A stretch of DNA of 64,000 nt from Apiotrichum sp. Y4204 (lineage: Eukaryota; Basidiomycota; Tremellomycetes; Trichosporonales; Trichosporonaceae). Positions 56,408 through 64,000 of the stretch are shown piece after piece. The position numbers and the translations under genes were made by a program. The notes below the pieces were generated by a model, which worked only from the letters and a program-made list of their open reading frames with translations, was not told the DNA's origin and ran no database searches. How positions within the stretch are numbered: position 1 is the stretch's first letter; each line of letters opens with the position of its first letter. The stretch spans positions 434,001 through 498,000 of the forward strand of contig JAMYHL010000019.1 in the NCBI GenBank assembly GCA_025531455.1, in the 5' to 3' direction.

Positions 56408-58627
56408 TATGATAGCGAGCGTGGGTGGTACAGAAGACTATGTAGGCTGTTTGAGGGGGGGCGACGACGACTGTCTGCGGGATGGGGATGTTGTTTATGT
56501 TTGTCTGTGTGGAATGGCGAGAGACAAGAGGTGGTGAAGAGGCGGGGGGATGTGTCGACGGACGGGGGGATGAGAATGGGTTGGGAGATGGTCGACGTCT
56601 TAATATAAAGTGTTTTCTGGGTAGGCAATCGCGTTTACATCATCACAACAGTGGAAGAGCGCAGAGAAAACGCAGGTTTCTGCTCTCTCGGCGTTGTGGA
56701 ACGAGCAGCGAGCGCGCAGGAAACCCAGGAATACGCGCAACCCGCAGATGCCACTGAACGGACGATGGGATAACACACTGGGACCCAGGCAGTGAGTGGT
56801 CAGTCATCTCTCTCTCTGGGGGCCATATCGGAGAACAGTGACCCCGAGCGCCCGAGCGCCCGCCCCCCGCCCGAGGGCCCCTGGGCACAAGAGCACAAGG
56901 GCCGCGGACAGGACAGGGGTGCAGACCCGAGTGCAGATAGCTAGTAATGGCCCAGCATACAAAACTCTAAACGCTTCTCCGCCTCTGCTCTTTCCCCTTT
57001 GCTGTCTCTGGTTCCAAGGTTAGCCAGAAATTCCCAGCTAAAAAAATCACCACTTGGGCCAGGGCTCACAGGGGCAGAGCCAGAGCCTTCCCCCCGCCGC
57101 CGGCAACCCGCCTCGGGCCCTCGGGGCCTGCAGGCCACATGCTTCTCTCTTGTCTCTCCGGTCCTCCGGCCCTCGGCCGCCATCTCATCATCCCCGTACC
57201 TTTTTGCTTCTTTATTTTTGCCATTTTTTTTTTTGTCATTATTTTGCTACCAGGCTGGAATTTTCTCTTTGTCACCATTATGTTGTCGTTCGCTCTCTCG
57301 TCACCGCGAATAATCGAATATTACTGATATTGATGTTACAGCAACGTCTGCTGTCATCCTGCGTTTTGGCCATTCTCAAATGTCGTCGTCGCTTTGCGTT
57401 TCTCTCGCTTTGAGCCTGGAGCCCTTCTGGTGCTTGGGCCCAGGCGCCGCAGATGGACCGAGGCCGAGAGGCCCGAGACTGGACATGGGCGCATCGCTGC
57501 CGAGCACCGTTGTCCTTGCCGTTGCCGTTCCGTGGCTGTGACGGCCGTCGACGGGCGGTGGTGACCTCAGTGGTGTGATAGGTGGGGAGTCAGAGCTCCA
57601 CCGCCGCACCATCCAGCAGAGTGGCCCAGTGGAGCCAGTGGGCAAGTCGCATTGCACGTCATTAATTACCCAGATACTTACTCCGTACTCCGCCCAGCAG
57701 CCACCCAGAACTTTGGCTCGCCACTACCCTGGGCGCTGATACCGGCCCTGGCTCACTCGGATTGCCCTTCTCGGCGCCTCTCGGCCGCCATAACCGCGTG
57801 CGCTTGCGACCGGAGTGCCACCATCGCCGCTCGGTCGACGGAGGACGGCCTCCAGTCTCCTCCGAGGTTCTCTATGCATGCTTTCGGTACCCTATCCTGG
57901 CAGCGGTACAGCAGCGTAACCCCGCCAAAACCGACGAGGGTTGCTCTCCCGTTACACCCAACTCGCTCACCTGCCAGATTCAACCCCCAACATTCCACCG
58001 GCCATCACACAAGGCTGATCCTCGAAACAGAAATGGGTTTTGGGACCTCCTGACTGAACATGGTTTGTCTCCCTTCCCACTCCCACGATCGCTTAGCGGC
58101 CGTGCGGCGCTTGCATCTGGAGTATGCATACTGCTCTGCGCGTTGGTGTGCGTGTACGTGTGTGTCCATACCCTGGAGTTTTCTGCATTCTTGTTGCATA
58201 GAGACATTTTCCGTGTCGGCCCCCTCCGATAGTGGAGGAGAAGGCAGGCGAAGGGGGCCCACGAGTTGCATTGCAGCTAGCTCTAGACCAGCGCGTAGTA
58301 GTGCAGGATCTCTGAGCCCGGACTCGGACGTCTGCCGAGGGCCGAGTACCGCTGGTCGGCAATCTCTCGACATGGTGGTAGTGTGTGCCTTGGACGTCCA
58401 ATCGACAATTCTGTCCATTGTGCAGTATGATGGGTTTGTTCGAGGCCAAAGACCCATTAATGTCGAGAGGTACTGTCGGACAGTTGCGGCCTTCGGGCGT
58501 AGTGTAGACATGACATCCTCTGACATAATGCAGATGCATTTGTTGCTAGGTCCCCACCCGGAAATCAAAACTCTCCATGGCAATGATCACATCTGCTACA
58601 GGACTGGGATCGACTGCAAGCTCGGGT

Positions 58628-58673
58628 GAGGGACGAGAGGGACGAGAGGGACGAGAGGGACGGCGAGGGACGG
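58628..58673 (+). repeat. GAGGGACGA short tandem repeat
   Basis: Three near-perfect 10-bp copies followed by two degenerate copies. Confidence 0.85.
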
Positions 58674-60392
58674 CAGAGGTTGGCTCGAATATTCGAGGAG
58701 TGGGAAGCTGGGAAAAAATGACAACAACAAAAAAAGATAATAAAAGTAAGGAAAGAAAACCAGACCGACTACCAGAAAATCGCACCAAAGCCAGTCCCAG
58801 CTTGCGACGACCGTCCCGATGACGGTACCCGCCGCCGGCATGAGCGCGGAAGCAATGCGAGGCGAGGCTGCTGATGCGCTTATGCGATGCAGTGAAAAAG
58901 ACTGACGACGACGATGCGGCACCGCGCAGGAACGACCCGGGACGCCGCCGCAGGCATGCGCATCCAATCTCCCGGCATTCCTTGATTCCAGCATGAAAGA
59001 GGCACAATCGCTTTTCGAAATGCAGGAGAAAACTAAGAGTATGCTTGAGTGTGGCATACTATTCCTTCGTTTCAAGCTCCACATCACACCCCAAAGTTGG
59101 TCCAGCCACATTCTCACAGGTATGCATCTTGACACCAACATCAACGTCGCCCCCGCCGTCATTACCATCATCAGCGTCGTCGTCGCTGCTCGTCATGTTA
59201 ACCGCTTTCCTTGGTCTGGGTCTGGGTCGGGGCACCGGACCTGGAAGTTTGCACTAGTCTCCACCACATCGGATGGGATGGCGGTTTGTTTACCTTCCGT
59301 TCTCAGCTCGCTTTGTTTGTGCTTGCTGTATACGTCGAGCACGCAAGTACCACGCAGTCCCAATGTTCTCGCCCATGACCAAACATGACGGCCATGGAGA
59401 TGTTTGTCTAACCAAACAAAGCCATTCGATAAACAATGTGATGCCCAGATGGCCAGATGCGCAGATGGACAGAATCGGCATGAAGGTTGGATGTGCCCGA
59501 GTGTGGCATGGAGGCCGGCGCCACAAAAGCGGAAGGAGTCCGTGCACCTTCTAGTCTTGGTGGTACCAGAACACGCTCGAGCCTGGCAGGTCGCGTGAAG
59601 CTGTGTTGGAAATGTGCATTGAAATCACGTCTTGCAGCTTGCGCATCTTCAAGTTCCCGTGCGACTGTTGCAGTACTGCACATGCGGCTGTCAGGTTGAG
59701 ATCTCGGTGCGATGTTGAGATCCCGGTGTGTTGTTTGAGACCGGAGGGTTGCAGACACTAGGTACCAGTGGGTGCGGTGGGGTCCCCTGGCTGTGCGCAG
59801 TAGAGCCCCGCCTCCCCGACGCCATGTGCCTGCCACTCCGCTGGGCGCCAAACGGGTTAGGTACCCACCCTACTCTGCGTACTCTGGCAAAAGTTCTGCA
59901 TTGTATCGCTCGATACTCGATGCAGTGCACATTGCGGCTTGTCCGGGCACTTTGGGTACGGCATGGAAGGTTGCTGAGGGTCGTGTAGGGTAGAGTCGCT
60001 GCGCGCCAATGCGCCAATGCATTGTTCAGTTGTGAGGTGCGGCATGGCGAATTTCAAGGCGCACTTGCAGATCCGTTCTCACTCAGGTCAGTTACCAACG
60101 CCTCGGCGCCTCATTCCCCGAGTAGGACCTGTCAGCATCCACAGAATGCAGCGGGTATGCCCACATGCATGGCCGATCGAGTGTCGCAAGCTTGTAGGAC
60201 TTCAGCTCTGCACGGGAAGACAATACGAACGCGATACGCCAACAATACGATACGGCGCAGCTGCGAGCATGTCCGACCTGTTTGCCGAGACACAGCGTTG
60301 TCGCGCGGAAGCTCGCGGGTCGCGTGGGATCACGCGCGCCCATGAGGTAATTGATAAGGGATGGCAGCGATTTGGGACACGGTTTTGGGCCA

Positions 60393-60486
60393 GAATAGCT
60401 TATTAGCCGCGAGAATAGCTTGATTAGCCGGGATAGTGCGCTGGCACTCTGGCACTGGCGATGCTCGGACGCGAGAATAGCTCGAA
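60393..60486 (+). repeat. Dispersed GAGAATAGCT copies
   Basis: Three AGAATAGCT copies (two preceded by CGCG, two followed by a TTAGCC-containing stretch) occur within 95 bp, suggesting a small decayed tandem duplication. Confidence 0.6.
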
Positions 60487-63400
60487 CATGCACGCTTGAC
60501 CGTGTTGGTACAGCGCATTCCGAACAGTAGGATCGCTTTACAGTGGTTTGTCCGCAGAGCATGCCGCAGCGGTGCAGCAGTGGGCCGCGCTTCGCGCAGA
60601 TGCGGATCCGGCGAGATCGCCCGAGCGATCGACCCAGTCCGAGGATTGCGGGTAACCTTCGAAACCATTGCATGTCGCTTGATCACTTGCAGCATGCAGA
60701 GGCTGCAAGAATGTCCAACGGCAACGATATCGATCCCCAACAGAACGATGCAAGGCGGTGAAGTGGGTACTAACCGTCGTTGATACGCGTGGTGCAGCAG
60801 GCACTGCCATAGGTAAATGTTCATACCGTACCTCGACGACCGCTGCCATTCATCCCACATTCCACGGCCCAGACTCGGCAGTACAGCGTCCTCTGATCGT
60901 TCGATCACCGCCCGGTCCGCACCGGAGTGTCCATTTCCGAGTCCGACAAAGCCTAGCTCCTACTCGCTACGGCCGGAACAGCACCGCTGTCGGAAAGATT
61001 ACTCACCATGATCTGCACCGGGACCGATGACGACCCGGAATCTCGGGATACGATCATTTGTAGACGCTTCTTCCTCTCGTGGTCGGCTTCTCCGACTCTG
61101 CTACATTCCGAATGGGCGGTACGCGCGTACGCGTACGCGGTGCACTGGAACCCGGCGACCGAGTGCCCCGCTCTCCAGATCTCCGCCGAAGGAGTCTGGG
61201 CCGTCCTTCGGTCCCGGCCAGCCCGGTGCCGCATCTCCTGGTCGGTCGATCGCGAGCAATCACCACGGCGCCGAGCTAACATCGGACTCCGACCTTGATA
61301 ATCTCAAACGACCATGACTGGTCGCGATGACGGCCATCAGCAACATCAAACCAGCAACATCGGCTGCCCCGTGATATCATCGATACATACCGCCCCGGTG
61401 CCCGACGTTCCTCTACTCTTTTCTGGTCTGTGGGTGCTTACAAACTTCTCCCTCATTCCCACCAGAGCGGCGGTGAAGCTTTCCGACTTGCGGCCACAAC
61501 AACTCCGCTGGGGCAAAATATCTGAGAGGCAGTCCTCCAGGCAATTTGAGAGTGTTCACAACCATTTGAGAGTTCAGCAACCCTCCGCTTTCCGTGGGTA
61601 GGGCTACGGACTCGATCGTCGGAGTTGGCTACATGTTGCTGGTCGCAGCGATTAGCGGAGCAATTCAGCTATGGGGCAATTGAGCAACCATTGATGCTAC
61701 GAAATTGTTTGTGCCTCCACTTCGAGACGCCAACTCCATCAGTCTCTCATGCTAGTGAATGTCGGCTTAGCCTATCGATGTTGTTGCCTCCTTGCGCCGC
61801 GGCCGAGCTCGAGAGTACGCAGGGGTCTGGACATCACTGAAATCACGTGTTCGTTGTGGCGAGCGATGGCGGCCCCAAGAAGGGTGTGCGCGGGGTATTG
61901 AATACATTGAGATCCGCCAGGCCGCTGATTAGATTCGTTTCGCGATAAGCTGCTGGACATAAGCGGAGTGTTCTAACTTCCACCTGCTTTAAGCCGACTG
62001 GTTCCACCCAATCCTAGATTCTCTGGCGCCTCTCGGAAGCGGCCTTCGCACTATCACTGCCCTCGCTAACTAAAATCGTCCGCTACCGAGCTGCCGCAAG
62101 CTCCAACCATGATGGTGCACATGCAGATAAGTCCCTAACGCCACCGCGCCACAGCCAACCAACGCACGATGATAACCACTCCTCGCCCTGTCCCGCCGGC
62201 ACGACGGAGGTCGACAAAACCCCTATTGTGTTCACCACTTTTCGCCGCTGAGAAGCCTGACCAGACCGACACCATAGCCTGTAATAACCTCAACGCCATC
62301 CAGGAGCTGCTCAGCAACGGCCGTATCCCGCCGCCGGCCGTCAGTTTCCCACTCGCCTTCCGTTGGTCATTCATGAACCATGTCGCGCGTAGGAGTACTT
62401 TGATCTCGACGCGTTGTGAATTTTTTTTAACCTTTCTCTCATTAGTTTATTTCTTAGCTCTATTTGATCGATTTTTATTTTCGCGCCCTTTGCTTGGTGA
62501 TCAGAGCCGATCGAGCCGACAGTGCCGGCTCCGAACCCCGGCCCCTGCCATGTCCGAAACCTTGTTGGTGATTCATACAGAACATACAGTGCCGGGCACG
62601 GGGAATCACGGACTGAACGCCGCACCCAACACCGCAATCCTCCGACACCAGCGCCGAGGAATCCATCCACACGTCTCTATATCAGAGCCGGCACTACTCA
62701 AACACCGAGAGCTGCATCGACCGACAAGCCTCACGCCAGCATTCTCCTCTGAAGATTGTAAGCAACGTTTCGTCATGCTCCATCAGTCGAAGTACACGCG
62801 ATCCATAAGCGCGTCCTGAGCCTGCCGTATCGCATCAAGGACATCCGCGACCCCATTTTCTGGCGCGCTTACTGACAACTATCACTGAATTTTGGTCGAC
62901 GCGTTGACGACGTCGGACAAGGTGCACAGAGGCCGGCGGCTGACGACCAGCCTACCCGCCGGCCAGTCTAGCCTTCCCGGCAGTCAGTTGGGAGGGAGGC
63001 TGCGACGTGCGAATGGCGCGGCTGCCAAGCGCGTACCACAGCCTGATCGCCTATCACGATATTCTCGTACTGTGGATGAACATGAGTGACATGAGTGCAG
63101 AAGAGTAACGCTGCACGTTCAAAGTTCGGGTGCCGTGGCTGCCCAAACCCTGGACCGACGGCCAATGGCGATGAACCGGCCGTGTCCGGCCCGACCAGCT
63201 GGGTGGTGAGCAGAAGGTGCCTGGAGATTTCGAAACCTTGTTTTCCAGCGTGACACCCCCTCGTACCGACATTGACAACAAATGTACTGGCACCGAACAC
63301 ACTGGATTACGGTACAGGAGGAACCGGAGATCCCAACCCTAGGATTGCCATTGTGCCGCTCAGACATGGCAGGGCAGTTGCGTCATGTCTCACTGTTCCA

Positions 63401-64000
63401 CGGCGTCTAGGCTACATACAGTACGGCAGCAGGGCGGTCCTTGGTCCTTGACTTGTGATGTACGCAGCGCACTTACATACCATCCACTAACCCCGACCGC
63501 CGATCGCGAAACCGGACCGTGGGCAGAGCCACTGCGAGATCCGCGGATCTCGTGACCCGGCCTCGAAACTGTGGTACTGTGACGATCTGCAGCACTGATG
63601 CCGGCTTGCTAGTGCGTATCTGTCCGCACCCCCGCCGCTATTGCCGGGACACCGCTAAATCCTCGCATTCACACGTACTCACGCCCGCTCGTTGGATCTC
63701 CGTCGCAAGTTGGTGTTCAAGGTCAGCCTGTGCCCAGCCTGTTGCCATGGTTGCCCGTTTTCCTTGATTGCCGTTCCTGTAGTCTCGCGGCATCTTCGTT
63801 ACATTACTCGTCCAATACTCACCGCGCCCTTGTCGACACTCGTATATCGTCCCTCGCTTCCATCTATGGTTTAGCCAATGCCTATTGTCCAAATGCTCAC
63901 TCTCACGCGGATATAAAGATCCTGGACCAGTGGGCCATGTGAACCGCGATCGTGACCGGACGCGTACCCTGGATGGCCGTCCACACTTGCTGTCATGGAG

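Larger units (their letters stand above)
56408..64000. other. 7.6-kb gene-poor block right of the bZIP gene
   Basis: No convincing protein gene or RNA was identified. The longest frame (62169-62819, 216 codons) is Arg/Pro/Ser-rich at first, changes character midway and shows no domain. Short repeats include GAGGGACGA units at 58628-58673 and three GAGAATAGCT-like copies between 60393 and 60486. The proximal part, to about 57.4 kb, presumably holds the bZIP promoter. The far end may contain the start of a neighbouring gene's regulatory region. Confidence 0.5.

Noticed and set aside
62169..62819. 216-codon frame on the plus strand
   Set aside because: Passes through a T-rich non-coding-looking stretch near 62400-62480 and has no recognisable domain; frames of this length occur by chance in GC-rich DNA.
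45429..64000. CRISPR arrays, insertion sequences, operons
   Set aside because: The window is eukaryotic with spliced genes; no regularly spaced repeats or transposase frames were seen.

Overview
The window is nuclear DNA of a GC-rich fungus, most likely a basidiomycete yeast of the Tremellomycetes and perhaps the Trichosporonales. The order is an inference from very short introns (mostly 32-60 nt, GTNNGN...CTNAC/CTAAC...YAG), compact intron-rich genes and fungal orthologues. No bacterial, viral or organellar features were seen. Gene models were built by hand: splice sites were chosen so that reading frame and family homology both continue, and every multi-exon model sums to a multiple of three.

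Left part (1-45.4 kb), dense housekeeping genes. In order: 3' end of an unidentified chromatin-like protein (+); DPH7 diphthine methylesterase (+); an unresolved coding-like segment; DNA ligase I CDC9 (-) divergent from TRAPP subunit BET5 (+); Fun30-type SNF2 remodeller (-) divergent from a PIG-X/PBN1-like GPI mannosyltransferase subunit (+); GTP cyclohydrolase II RIB1 (-); a 1.9 kb spacer with two long poly(C) tracts; a tRNA-Gly(GCC) with a 7-nt intron (-); an MFS drug/polyamine exporter (+); a CTK2-like cyclin (+); MRPL32 (-); CBP3 (-) divergent from the replication factor SLD2 (+); PUS4 (-); MDE1 of the methionine salvage pathway (-); a TMCO4/Mil1-type DUF726 protein (-) divergent from a HAD phosphatase (+); TIM21 (-) divergent from SSF1 (+); STE14 (-) divergent from VID21/EAF1 (+).

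Right part (45.4-64 kb), gene-poor. Across 18.5 kb only one convincing protein gene was found, a bZIP transcription factor at 55.1-56.4 kb. The remainder carries short open frames with no recognisable domain and a few short tandem repeats. It could be a long regulatory domain, decayed transposon-derived DNA or a pericentromeric/subtelomeric block; sequence alone does not decide.

There is no operon or obvious gene cluster. Themes recur (replication: CDC9, SLD2; chromatin and Pol II: FUN30, VID21, CTK2; mitochondria: MRPL32, CBP3, TIM21), but this is ordinary for a fungal chromosome. Nothing seen amounts to a new biological system. The most useful leads are the gene-poor block with its bZIP island and possible alternative promoter, the coding-like locus at 2.2-2.75 kb, the intron-bearing tRNA-Gly, the in-frame short introns and micro-exons, and the poly(C) tracts.
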